64,000 bases of DNA from assembly GCF_003313505.1 (NCBI RefSeq), contig NZ_QMHO01000001.1, positions 372,001 through 436,000 of the forward strand, given 5' to 3'. A program made the position numbers and the translations under genes. Source of the DNA: Pedobacter nanyangensis (GTDB lineage: Bacteria; Bacteroidota; Bacteroidia; Sphingobacteriales; Sphingobacteriaceae). The notes under the pieces are model-generated. The model searched no databases. It was not told where the DNA came from and saw only the letters and a program-made list of their open reading frames with translations. Below are positions 36,788 through 46,294 of the stretch, in pieces; the stretch's first letter is position 1, and each line of letters opens with the position of its first letter.

Positions 36788-37053
36788 TTTTATTAATAAA
36801 TTTTAAAAATCAAAATTAGAATAATATCTCACTAAACCTAATAAACACCAGTTTTTTATCGCATTTCGAGCATTATGAAATTAAAAAATTAAAAAAATAA
36901 TGTTACACTTATTAATTTTTTTAAAAAAGTATTTATATTTACGGTTCAACCAACAAGCACCCTAATGAACCGGCTAACCTTACCATCAACTGCTTTCGCA
37001 CTAAACAAGTCCATTGTTCACAGCGCTCTTTTCTTAAAAGCAAACAACCAAAT
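36788..37053. promoter_or_regulatory. Divergent control region of the ROK and FAD-oxidoreductase genes
   Basis: This 266-bp gap is extremely A/T-rich. Minus strand: -7 box TAATTTTG (36811-36818) and TTTA 23 nt upstream; the start near 36807 precedes the ROK ATG by 20 nt. Between them is the perfect 12-bp dyad TTTATTAATAAA (36789-36800). Plus strand: TATATTTA (36934-36941) is a likely -7 box, with runs of A and T just upstream (36877-36930) that resemble the candidate operator at 31660-31694. The leader to the FAD-oxidoreductase ATG is about 109 nt. Confidence 0.45.
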
Positions 37054-38934
37054 ATGAATATAAAATTTACCAAATTATTCTTTTTCAGTCTCTTGCTAAG
37101 CTTACAAGCTTTAGCACAAGTAAACTACAAAACAGACGTACTGATTATTGGGGGCGGTGCCAGTGGAACAACGGCGGCCATCCAATCGGCCCGCATGGGG
37201 GTGAAAGTATTGGTGGTGGAGGAAACCGAATGGCTGGGAGGTATGCTTACTTCGGCGGGAGTTTCGGCAATTGATGGCAATCACAACATGCCGTCGGGCT
37301 TATGGGGCGAGTTTAGGCAGCACCTATATGATTACTACGGCGGCCCAAAAGCAGTAGAAACCGGATGGGTGAGCAATACCCTTTTCGAACCTTCTTTTGG
37401 CAACATCACCCTAAAAAAAATGGCTCAGCATGAAAATCTGAGCATTTGGTACAAAAGTCGTTTGAACAATATCTCCAAAAACGGCCAGGTTTGGCTGGCA
37501 GAGGTTAGCAATAGGGGCAAAAAGCAAATTGTTGAGGCTAAAATTGTGATAGACGCCACAGAGCTGGGAGATGTAATGGCCAAGCTAAAAGTGCCTTATC
37601 GTGTGGGGATGGACAGCCGCCATGATACCGGAGAAAGCTTTGCTCCGGAAAAAGCCAACAATATCATACAAGACCTAACCTATGTGGTGGTTTTGAAAGA
37701 TTTTGGCCCTAACGCCAATAAAACCATCAGAAAACCAGAAGGCTACGACCCAAAGGAATTTGATTGCTGCTGTGATGTTCAAGATCCTGCTTCACATGAC
37801 AACACCCCAAAAATTGATTGCAGCCAAATGATTACCTACGGCAAATTGCCCAATGGCAAATACATGATCAACTGGCCAAAATGTGGCAACGACATTTACC
37901 TGAACATTATCGAAATGAATGATGCTGAGCGCAAAGAGGCTTTGAAAAAAGCCAAACTCCACAGTTTGCGCTTCATCTATCATCTGCAAACTAAATTAGG
38001 TTTTAAAAATTTGGGTATTGCCGATGATGAATTTCCAACGGCCGATAAGCTGCCGATGATTCCCTACCACAGGGAGTCTCGCCGTTTAGATGGCCAAGTA
38101 ACTCTGACCTTAAACGACGTGACTTCGCCATATACCCAGCAAACAGCATTGTATAGAACAGGGATTGCTGTAGGCGATTATACCATCGACCATCACCATT
38201 TAAAAAATCCGGATGCTCCACAAATCGATTTTGTGAAAATTAAAGTCCCTTCTTACAACATCCCCCTTGGTGCTTTGGTTCCTAAAGCTGGGGCTGGCTT
38301 AATCGTTGCGGAAAAAAGCATCAGCGTAAGCAATATTGTGGCTGGAGCCAGCCGTCTACAACCGGTGGTTTTGGGCATTGGCCAGGCGGCAGGAGCTTTA
38401 GCTGCAACCGCCGTACTGAACAATACCGACCCGGCCAACATCAACATTAGAGCCGTTCAAAGTGCATTATTGGAAAGCAATGCTTATTTAATGCCTTTTA
38501 TTGATGTTAAGCCCCATGATCCATCTTTTAAAGTGATTCAAAAAATAGGTGCTACGGGTATTTTAAAGGGCACAGGACTTTCCTATAAATGGGCCAACCA
38601 AACCTGGTTTTACCCCGAGCTTCCCCTAAGTGAGTGGGATTTGGTTAACGGTCTAAAAGCTTTTTATCCTCCTTTTGAGGAGATACACCCTTCGGGAAAC
38701 CTAAGCACGGCCAATTATTTGGCCAAGGCGGTGAAAGCCCTCGGCAAAAAAGAAGTAAAAACAGAGCAGATTCTATCCTACTTAAAAGAGCAAAACTTTG
38801 GCGGCCTAACTGCCGAGAGCGCCCTGACCAGGAGAATGGTAGCCCATGTGCTGGATCACTTTCTAAACCCTTTTAAAGTGGAAATCGATTTCTCTGGCAA
38901 AACAAAAAATGCAACTAACAACCTAACAAATTAA
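37054..38934 (+). CDS. Secreted FAD-dependent oxidoreductase (FAD_oxidored family)
   Basis: A 626-residue exported flavoprotein. After a signal peptide (MNIKFTKLFFFSLLLSLQALA) comes the FAD-binding VLIIGGGASGTTAAIQSARM at about residues 30-50, then EETEWLGGMLTSAGVSAIDG. That arrangement is typical of the PF12831 family often annotated in PULs as 'xanthan lyase-like' or 'FAD-dependent oxidoreductase'. Residues 420-470 include GQAAGALAATA, the C-terminal FAD-binding helix. It starts the susCD arm, 10 bp before susC. It might oxidise a sugar at the cell surface; the substrate is unknown. Confidence 0.88.
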   Translation: MNIKFTKLFFFSLLLSLQALAQVNYKTDVLIIGGGASGTTAAIQSARMGVKVLVVEETEWLGGMLTSAGVSAIDGNHNMPSGLWGEFRQHLYDYYGGPKAVETGWVSNTLFEPSFGNITLKKMAQHENLSIWYKSRLNNISKNGQVWLAEVSNRGKKQIVEAKIVIDATELGDVMAKLKVPYRVGMDSRHDTGESFAPEKANNIIQDLTYVVVLKDFGPNANKTIRKPEGYDPKEFDCCCDVQDPASHDNTPKIDCSQMITYGKLPNGKYMINWPKCGNDIYLNIIEMNDAERKEALKKAKLHSLRFIYHLQTKLGFKNLGIADDEFPTADKLPMIPYHRESRRLDGQVTLTLNDVTSPYTQQTALYRTGIAVGDYTIDHHHLKNPDAPQIDFVKIKVPSYNIPLGALVPKAGAGLIVAEKSISVSNIVAGASRLQPVVLGIGQAAGALAATAVLNNTDPANINIRAVQSALLESNAYLMPFIDVKPHDPSFKVIQKIGATGILKGTGLSYKWANQTWFYPELPLSEWDLVNGLKAFYPPFEEIHPSGNLSTANYLAKAVKALGKKEVKTEQILSYLKEQNFGGLTAESALTRRMVAHVLDHFLNPFKVEIDFSGKTKNATNNLTN

Positions 38935-38943
38935 TAATTAACC

Positions 38944-41900
38944 ATGAAGAAACGATTTTCAGTAAGAAAAGAAGGATTTCTCAGCCTTTTAGCGATATTG
39001 CTATTCACATTTGCCACGTCCGTAATGGCCCAAACAAAGGTGAGCGGAACGGTAAATGACGATCAGGGAGAAATTCTTACCGGGGTAAGTGTTTTGGTAA
39101 AAGGCACCAAAATAAGCACCACCACCAACCAGGACGGCAAATTCCAGATTACCTTGCCAGCCGGTTCAACCACCTTGGTGTTCAGCTATTTGGGCTACGA
39201 AACCAAAGAGGCTACGGCTATCGGCGGCGACATTAAAGTAAGCCTTAAATCTAGCGTATCTACGCTAAACAGCGTGGTTGTTGTGGGATACGGAACAGTA
39301 GCCAGAAAAGACTTGACCGGATCAGTGGGCAGCGTAAGTGTTGCAGACATGCAAAAGGCCCCGGTAAGATCTTTGGAAGAAGCACTGGCCGGCAGGGTTG
39401 CCGGGGTACAGGTTTCCTCGTCGGAAGGTGGCCCCGGAGCTTCAGTAGATATTGTAATCAGGGGCGGCAACTCCATCACGCAAAGCAACTATCCGTTATA
39501 TGTTATCGACGGCTTTCCAATGGAAGACCTTAACAACACTGGGCTTAATGCGGCAAACCCTTTAAGCGCTATCGATATTAACGACATCGAGTCCATCGAT
39601 GTTTTAAAAGATGCCTCCGCTACGGCCATATATGGCGCACGTGCGGCTAACGGTGTGGTGGTTGTTACAACCAAAAGGGGAAAGATTGGAAACCCTACCA
39701 TTACCTACAACACCTATTTCGGGCTACAGAACACCAACAAACGCATGGAGTTACTGAGCCCGTACGAATTTGTTAAACTACAACAAGAACTTGATCCGGC
39801 AACAACCGAAAGTATTTACCTTACCAAGGTTAATGGTACCGAAACCACAATAATACCGCTAGATTATTATAAGGGCGTAAAAGGCATCAACTGGGAGGAC
39901 CAGATTATGCGCACGGCGGGAATGCAAAACCATTACCTGAGCATGTCTGGCGGTACCCAAAAAACCAAGTACAGTGGCTCCCTTTCGTATTTCGACCAAG
40001 ATGGCGTGATCATCAACTCAGGCTTTAACCGTCTTCAGGGAAGGGTAACGCTTGATCAGGAGATTTCCAATAAGGCAAAATTTGGCATGAATGTAAACTA
40101 TTCTAGTACCAAAAACTTTGGAACACCTCCTTCTCAGTCAACCTACCAGAACCAGCTTAACTTGCTTTATAGCGTGTGGTCATACCGGCCCATTACCCGT
40201 CTAAATTCTACGGTTGATTTAATAGAAGTACCAACAGACCCAGAGTTAGATGGGGGCGCATTTGAGTTCAGGTATAATCCAATTTTAACCACTAAAAACG
40301 AATTGAGGGAAAATAGAGGCGAAAGCCTTATCGCGAACGCTTTTGTTGAGTACGAAATCATCAAAGACCTAAAACTTAGGATTTCTGGCGGCATCACTAA
40401 GGGTACCACCCAGTACGATACTTTTAACAATTCACTTACGCGTTCGGGAAATCCACAAACCAACAATAAGGTCAACGGCGGCATTAACATCTTTAATTCT
40501 ACTACCTGGTTAAACGAAAACACCCTCAGTTACCGTAAAAAGATCGGCAAAGATCATTTATTCAACGTTGTTGGCGGTTTCACCTCGCAAAAAGGCACCT
40601 CATCGGTTTTTGGAGCCTACGCCAAACTAATGCCCAACGAGGGCTTGGGCCTAAGTGGCTTAGATGAAGGGGTTCCGCTATCGATCACCTCTAGCACGTC
40701 ACACTATACGCTGGCGTCGTTTTTAACCAGGATCAATTACGATTATAAGTCTAAATACCTATTTACGGCATCTTTCAGGGCTGACGGTTCTTCCAGGTTC
40801 ATCAACAACAAATGGGGGTATTTCCCTTCGGCCGCCTTTGCCTGGAAAATCAGCGAAGAGCCGTTCATGAAGCCAATCAGGGCTATTTCTTCGGCTAAAT
40901 TAAGAACAAGCTTTGGCTACACCGGAAATAACGGAGTTGGAAACTTCTCGGCGTTCCCAAGTTTTGTGCTACCACTTTCTGCCGGTTATTCCTTTGGCAA
41001 TCAGCTGATCAACGGCAGCTATGCTTCAAGTATCGGAAATTCCGATTTAAAATGGGAAACTACCCAGCAAATAGACCTGGGCCTTAATTTAGGTTTCTTC
41101 AAAGATCGGCTAACACTTGAGGTAGATGCTTACAGAAAAACCACCAACGACCTTTTGTTAAATGCCAATTTGCCCGCAAGTACGGGCTATACCAAACAGT
41201 TCATGAATGTAGGCAGGGTACGCAACCAAGGCTTGGAGTTTACCTTGAATTTCGCCCCGCTCAACAAGGGCAATTTTAAATGGAATAGCAGCTTCAATAT
41301 CGCCTTTAACCGAAACAAGGTTCTGGAGTTAGCGCAAAATGAACTTTCTATGCTATCCACGCAATACTGGGGCGACGACTGGGCACTCATTCCTGGCTAC
41401 ATTGCCAAAGTAAACAAGCCGGTGGCCCAGTTTTATGGATATATATGGGACGGTGTTTACAATTATGACGACTTTATAAAGCTTGGGCCAAATAGCTATA
41501 AACTAAAAGACAACATTACCGCCAACGGCACCGTAAGAGAAAACATTAAGCCCGGCGATATCAAATACAGAGACGTTAATGGAGATTTGGTTGTAGACCA
41601 AAATGACCGAGTGGTTATCGGAAACCCTATTCCTGTACACACCGGCGGCTTTTCAAACAATTTTAGCTATAAAAATTTCGACCTCAATATTTTCCTGCAG
41701 TGGTCGTATGGCAATGATATTTACAACGCCAACCGGTTAATGCTTGAAACGGGTTCCAGGTTCAATGTCAATCAGTTTGCGTCGTATGCAAACCGTTGGT
41801 CGCCAGAAAACCCCACTTCGAATATCCCAGGCATAAGGGGTACCTTAACCAGCGCATACTCTACCCGAGTAGTAGAAGATGGGTCCTTTTTACGTTTAAA

Positions 41901-42123
41901 AACGGTACAGCTGTCGTATTCCATTCCAAAATCACTTCTTAACAAGTTGAAAATAAAGAACGCCCGGGTATATACTTCGGCTCAGAATATTCTTACCTGG
42001 TCCAAATATTCTGGATATGATCCAGAGGTTTCGGTTAGAAGAACGGCCCTAACGCCTGGATTCGATTATTCAGCCTATCCGAGATCTTTTGTGGCAACCC
42101 TAGGATTAAATGTCAATTTTTAA
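38944..42123 (+). CDS. SusC/RagA family TonB-linked outer membrane protein
   Basis: A 1059-residue TonB-dependent outer-membrane transporter for oligosaccharides. N-terminal signal peptide, then a carboxypeptidase-regulatory-like domain (KVSGTVNDDQGEILTGVSVL), the plug with VVVGYGTVARKDLTGSVGSV, then DVLKDASATAIYGARAANGV and the plug-end signature GVVVVTTKRG. The barrel ends ATLGLNVNF with a terminal phenylalanine. It forms a pair with the SusD-like gene; here substrate is brought by SusD and pulled through SusC by TonB. It lies 10 bp behind the oxidoreductase gene, and its end is 8 bp before the SusD start. Confidence 0.97.
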   Translation: MKKRFSVRKEGFLSLLAILLFTFATSVMAQTKVSGTVNDDQGEILTGVSVLVKGTKISTTTNQDGKFQITLPAGSTTLVFSYLGYETKEATAIGGDIKVSLKSSVSTLNSVVVVGYGTVARKDLTGSVGSVSVADMQKAPVRSLEEALAGRVAGVQVSSSEGGPGASVDIVIRGGNSITQSNYPLYVIDGFPMEDLNNTGLNAANPLSAIDINDIESIDVLKDASATAIYGARAANGVVVVTTKRGKIGNPTITYNTYFGLQNTNKRMELLSPYEFVKLQQELDPATTESIYLTKVNGTETTIIPLDYYKGVKGINWEDQIMRTAGMQNHYLSMSGGTQKTKYSGSLSYFDQDGVIINSGFNRLQGRVTLDQEISNKAKFGMNVNYSSTKNFGTPPSQSTYQNQLNLLYSVWSYRPITRLNSTVDLIEVPTDPELDGGAFEFRYNPILTTKNELRENRGESLIANAFVEYEIIKDLKLRISGGITKGTTQYDTFNNSLTRSGNPQTNNKVNGGINIFNSTTWLNENTLSYRKKIGKDHLFNVVGGFTSQKGTSSVFGAYAKLMPNEGLGLSGLDEGVPLSITSSTSHYTLASFLTRINYDYKSKYLFTASFRADGSSRFINNKWGYFPSAAFAWKISEEPFMKPIRAISSAKLRTSFGYTGNNGVGNFSAFPSFVLPLSAGYSFGNQLINGSYASSIGNSDLKWETTQQIDLGLNLGFFKDRLTLEVDAYRKTTNDLLLNANLPASTGYTKQFMNVGRVRNQGLEFTLNFAPLNKGNFKWNSSFNIAFNRNKVLELAQNELSMLSTQYWGDDWALIPGYIAKVNKPVAQFYGYIWDGVYNYDDFIKLGPNSYKLKDNITANGTVRENIKPGDIKYRDVNGDLVVDQNDRVVIGNPIPVHTGGFSNNFSYKNFDLNIFLQWSYGNDIYNANRLMLETGSRFNVNQFASYANRWSPENPTSNIPGIRGTLTSAYSTRVVEDGSFLRLKTVQLSYSIPKSLLNKLKIKNARVYTSAQNILTWSKYSGYDPEVSVRRTALTPGFDYSAYPRSFVATLGLNVNF

Positions 42124-42130
42124 AAAAGTA

Positions 42131-43936
42131 ATGATGAAGAAATTATATATATTATTGTCTTTGGGCTTATTATTTTCTTCTTGTAAGAAATTTTTGGAAA
42201 CAGAGCCAACCGATTTTGTTTCGCCTGGAAACTACTTTAAAACCGAAACCGATATCAATACCGCATTAGCTGGCGTTTACGACGTTCTTGGTAAAACGGG
42301 CACATACGGACGATCATTTTATGTTGAATTTGATTTAAACGACCAGTGGTTTGATTCGAGGAGCACTGTCATTACCGGAATGACCGTAAACAACTACACC
42401 ACATCGGAAGCAACCGTAAATACTACTTGGGAATTATTATACGACGGTGTAAAAAGAGCAAACATCTTTCTTGAAAACGTAGACCGGGCCGAGATAGACA
42501 CACGAAAGAAAAACATTGCCAAAGGCGAAGCGATGTTTTTACGGGCCTACTATTATTTCCTATTGTGCAACTATTGGGGCGATGTTCCCTTAAGAACCAC
42601 TTCTGTAACCAGCGCAAAGGAAGTTAATTTCAAAAACACCCCATCGGCACAAGTTTACGATTTTGTTGTCACCGAAATGGAAAAAGCTGCCGATCTGGTA
42701 GATATCAGCACTGCATACAGCTACAACAGCAGGATCACCAAAACCGTTGTTTGGGGAATTTTAGCCCGGGTAAACCTAAAAATGGCTGGTGCTCCCTTAA
42801 ACAAAACCGAACGTTATGCCGAAGCAAGAAAATGGGCTAAAATGGTTATTGATGACGGAAAGCATAAGCTAAATCCCGATTATGAGAATGTCTTCATCAA
42901 GATGTGCCGAGACGAATACGATACCCAGTATCGCGAAAGCATGTGGGAAGTAGAGTTCAACAAAATATCTACCGGCGGCCAGGAAGAAGAGGGATCCGTG
43001 GGCTCTATCAACGGGATTGCGAATTCAGACCGCACCTTTGGCTATAGCTATGGCGTTCCGCGTGTCACTCAAAAATACTTTGATTCTTTTGAACCTACCG
43101 ATTCGAGAAGAGACTGGAATATTGGCCCATATAGCTATGGTACGGTAAATGGCGTAGCCAATTCAAGAGTATATTTTAGCCCAACACAAATCTACAACAG
43201 GTTTTCTGCAAAATGGAGAAGAGAGTATGAAACGGCTCAGCCTAAAAACCTGGGCACTACGCCCATAAACTTCCCTATTTTAAGGTATGCCGATGTTCTT
43301 TTGATGTTTGCCGAAGCCGACAATGAAGTGAACGGCCCAACCCAGGAAGCCATTGATTATGTAGAGATGGTTCGCAAGCGAGGTTACGCCATAGATTTAA
43401 AAGGTCGTATCATCAAAACGATAAACATCAGCGCCGGAGGTTCTGGTTACACCGCAGCTCCAACGGTTAACATTTCTGGTGGCGGCGGCACCGGGGCAAC
43501 CGCTGTTGCAACCATCAGCAATGGCAGCGTCAACGCCATTAATATCATATCCCGCGGAGCCAAGTTTACCACGGTACCTACCATAACCTTTAGCGGAGGC
43601 GCAGGAACGGGAGCTGCTGCCACAGCCGTATTAACCGAATTAACCGATGCCAATATTGACAGAAGTATCAGCAAACCAGTTTTTAAAGAATTGATAAGAG
43701 CAGAGCGCAATAGAGAACTGGGCTATGAGGGCCTTCGAAAATTTGATCTCGTAAGGTGGGGTGAATACCTTAGCACCATGGAAAATTTAGCCACCGAAAT
43801 CAGGCTAGGAGCACCGTCCACGTATAAATTTGCCGCCACCGGTGCCGCTAACGTAACCAGCAGAGATGTCTTGGTTCCTATTCCTTCTAGAGAAATTATG
43901 CTTAACAAAGCAATCATTCAAAATAAAGGTTGGTAA
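42131..43936 (+). CDS. SusD/RagB family lipoprotein with glycine-rich insertion
   Basis: A 601-residue surface glycan-binding lipoprotein, start ATG 42131 (a frame extension to 42110 overlaps susC and is not needed). The lipobox is FSSC, followed by KKFLETEPTDFVSPGNYF. The SusD TPR-like helices follow (MFLRAYYYFLLCNYWGDVPL) with the C-terminal RAERNRELGYEGLRKFDLVRWGEYL. Between MVRKRGYAIDLKGR and FKELIRAERNR sits about 80 residues (about 427-506) of two glycine-rich repeats (GGSGYTAAPTVNISGGGGTG and GAKFTTVPTITFSGGAGTG), absent from ordinary SusD. Partner of the preceding SusC. Confidence 0.95.
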   Translation: MMKKLYILLSLGLLFSSCKKFLETEPTDFVSPGNYFKTETDINTALAGVYDVLGKTGTYGRSFYVEFDLNDQWFDSRSTVITGMTVNNYTTSEATVNTTWELLYDGVKRANIFLENVDRAEIDTRKKNIAKGEAMFLRAYYYFLLCNYWGDVPLRTTSVTSAKEVNFKNTPSAQVYDFVVTEMEKAADLVDISTAYSYNSRITKTVVWGILARVNLKMAGAPLNKTERYAEARKWAKMVIDDGKHKLNPDYENVFIKMCRDEYDTQYRESMWEVEFNKISTGGQEEEGSVGSINGIANSDRTFGYSYGVPRVTQKYFDSFEPTDSRRDWNIGPYSYGTVNGVANSRVYFSPTQIYNRFSAKWRREYETAQPKNLGTTPINFPILRYADVLLMFAEADNEVNGPTQEAIDYVEMVRKRGYAIDLKGRIIKTINISAGGSGYTAAPTVNISGGGGTGATAVATISNGSVNAINIISRGAKFTTVPTITFSGGAGTGAAATAVLTELTDANIDRSISKPVFKELIRAERNRELGYEGLRKFDLVRWGEYLSTMENLATEIRLGAPSTYKFAATGAANVTSRDVLVPIPSREIMLNKAIIQNKGW

Positions 43937-43950
43937 TAAAATATTAGATC

Positions 43951-44880
43951 ATGAAAAATTTAACTTATTTATGGGCATTCATCTTGATATTGCTTTGCTC
44001 AGCATGCAACAAAGACGACGTTGTAGCCCCGGATTTTGAGGTTATCGTAGATAAAAAAGAGGTGAAGATAAACGACTCGATCACTTTCTCCTTTTCCGGA
44101 AGCCCAGACGTTATTACATTCTACTCCGGAGAAAAAAACAGAGAATACAAATACAAGGAAAGAACAACATTACCGGGAGGCAAAAAAGAGCTAACCATTA
44201 GCACGCAAGTAACCTATGGCAGCCAAAGCAACAACCTTAGGCTATTAGCCTCCGCTAATTTTGACGGCAACTATACGCCCGAAGCTTTAAAAGCAGCCAA
44301 ATGGACGGATATTACCGACAAGTTTACGCTTTCCGTTTCTCCTTCAGGAGTGCTTGGTCCAATAACCGTTTCCAACAAAGTTGATGTGTCAGATCTTTTT
44401 GTAAGCGGAAAGCCCTTGTTCTTTGCCTTTAAATATCAAGGACAGGCAACCACAAGCGGTACCACCACTACACAAAGAGGTTGGAGAATTTATGAATTTA
44501 ACCTCAACAACACATTTCCCGACGGCACGGTGTCTGCCATTGCCACACGTGCTACCGGAGGGTGGCAGCCCATCAATGTTGAAGATGCCGTTAAAACCAA
44601 TGGCACCAGCAAATGGGTCTATATCAGCAACATGTTTTACTATGACCCATCTTCGAGCCTTTTGGCCTCCGAAGGTTGGTACGTAACCAAAGCGCTTCTT
44701 GCAGACGGCATTTCGCCAGACAAGGGGGTTCCTATTAAAGAGTACAGCCAGCGCAGGGAAAGTTACAAATATGCTTTTAACACTCCTGGCACATACAAGG
44801 TTACCTTTGTTGGTTCAAACGTAAATTATACCGGACAAAAAGAAGTGGTTAAAGAAATAGAAATTAAAGTATTGCCTTAG
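43951..44880 (+). CDS. DUF5017 family surface lipoprotein
   Basis: A 309-residue lipoprotein with signal MKNLTYLWAFILILLCSACN; the lipobox is CSAC, Cys19. The mature part has a PKD/Ig-like domain (residues about 30-100, VKINDSITFSFSGSPDVITF) and a lectin-like part with RGWRIYEFNLNN. This is the DUF5017 pattern, found directly after SusD genes. It probably is a SusE-like surface glycan-binding protein that captures the substrate. It starts 14 bp after SusD. Confidence 0.85.
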   Translation: MKNLTYLWAFILILLCSACNKDDVVAPDFEVIVDKKEVKINDSITFSFSGSPDVITFYSGEKNREYKYKERTTLPGGKKELTISTQVTYGSQSNNLRLLASANFDGNYTPEALKAAKWTDITDKFTLSVSPSGVLGPITVSNKVDVSDLFVSGKPLFFAFKYQGQATTSGTTTTQRGWRIYEFNLNNTFPDGTVSAIATRATGGWQPINVEDAVKTNGTSKWVYISNMFYYDPSSSLLASEGWYVTKALLADGISPDKGVPIKEYSQRRESYKYAFNTPGTYKVTFVGSNVNYTGQKEVVKEIEIKVLP

Positions 44881-44890
44881 CTATTCGTTA

Positions 44891-46276
44891 ATGAACAAAC
44901 GCTTAAACAGTCTCGATGCTTTTAGAGGGCTTGCCATACTTTGTATGGTGCTCTCTAGCAGCATTGCTTTTGGTGAAATAATGCCTGCGTGGATGTTCCA
45001 TGCGCAAACCCCACCACCTACACACACATTCAACCCAAACCTGCCCGGCATTACCTGGGTTGATTTGGTGTTCCCTTTTTTCCTGTTTTCAATGGGAGCC
45101 GCTATTCCTTTAGCGCTACACAAAAAAGCGGAGGAACTTCCTTTCCATAAAATATTTGCCCAACTTTTTAGCAGAATGGTGCTATTGGCCTTTTTCGCCA
45201 TTTTCACTTTTCACGCACGGGCTTGGGTCATGGAGAAAAATCCAAGCAATATTACCCAACTCCTTTCCATTGCTGCATTTGCATGCCTATTTCTTATCTA
45301 CGGAAATTGGTCGGCTTTTGTAAAGAGCAAGCTTGCCCTGGGCTTAAAGGTAACGGGCATCCTTTTGGCCGTTTCATTTTTAGCGTTTTACACTTTTGCC
45401 TACGGCGATTTTAGCTTGGCTAAGAGCGATATCATTATCATTGTACTGGCCAACATGGCCTTTTTTGGCGGATTGATTTGGTACACCACGCGTAACCGCC
45501 CTCTCTGGCGCATAGCCATTCTTCCATTTGTAATGGCGGTATTTTTAGCCTCAAAAGAAGAAGCCAGCATTAACCAGTTGGTTTTTAATTGGACTCCCGC
45601 CAATTGGCTTTACAAATTTTACTACCTCAAATATTTGTTTATCATTATCCCTGGCACGTTTGCCGGAGAGTGGTTCATCAAAGAATCCAAAAACGAAAAA
45701 ACAGAAACTGCCTCTAAAAAAACACTGCTCCTTATTGCGGTAATTGCCTGTATTTTGGTTTTTGTAAATTTATGGGGATTGTTTGCAAGATCGTTGGAGT
45801 TGAATTTATTGCTCAACCTCCTTGCCTGTGCCTGCCTGTTGTTGTTGGCAAAAAAGGTAACGCAAAGCCCCTTAATTAACCACATGATCTGGGCTGGCGT
45901 ATATCTTTTATTGTTGGGCTTATTTTTCGAGGCTTATGAAGGCGGGATCAAAAAAGACTTTTCCACCTACAGTTACTATTTTGTTTGCTCGGGTTTATCA
46001 TTCCTTACCTTATTGGCTTTTAGCCTGATTGAAAAACTGGGTTATTTAAAAGCCGTTACCAACTTTTTGGCCAACAATGGTAAAAACCCCATGATTGCCT
46101 ACACCGCAGGCAATTTGCTGCTAATCCCATTATTTAAATTAACCATGCTCTCTACCTATTTAGACGCCATGAATACCAGTGCCATCATAGGCACCGCAAG
46201 AGGAATCGTTTTCACCGGAATTGTGGCGCTAATTACCGTTCTTTTTACCCGTATTAAATTTTTCTGGAAAACCTAA
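44891..46276 (+). CDS. DUF5009 membrane protein (HGSNAT-like acyltransferase)
   Basis: A 461-residue membrane protein with about ten to twelve helices. It starts MNKRLNSLDAFRGLAILCMV, the hallmark of the YeiB/HGSNAT superfamily (RxxSLDxxRG-type motif), then WVDLVFPFFLFSMGAAIPLA. DUF5009 is the bacterial branch related to human heparan-alpha-glucosaminide N-acetyltransferase, which moves acetyl from acetyl-CoA across the membrane to glucosamine. In this PUL it would acetylate an amino sugar; that activity is inferred. It starts 10 bp behind the DUF5017 gene and is followed 18 bp later by an AmpG/SLC33-like gene. Confidence 0.85.
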   Translation: MNKRLNSLDAFRGLAILCMVLSSSIAFGEIMPAWMFHAQTPPPTHTFNPNLPGITWVDLVFPFFLFSMGAAIPLALHKKAEELPFHKIFAQLFSRMVLLAFFAIFTFHARAWVMEKNPSNITQLLSIAAFACLFLIYGNWSAFVKSKLALGLKVTGILLAVSFLAFYTFAYGDFSLAKSDIIIIVLANMAFFGGLIWYTTRNRPLWRIAILPFVMAVFLASKEEASINQLVFNWTPANWLYKFYYLKYLFIIIPGTFAGEWFIKESKNEKTETASKKTLLLIAVIACILVFVNLWGLFARSLELNLLLNLLACACLLLLAKKVTQSPLINHMIWAGVYLLLLGLFFEAYEGGIKKDFSTYSYYFVCSGLSFLTLLAFSLIEKLGYLKAVTNFLANNGKNPMIAYTAGNLLLIPLFKLTMLSTYLDAMNTSAIIGTARGIVFTGIVALITVLFTRIKFFWKT

Positions 46277-46294
46277 ACAAACTACAAACACACC

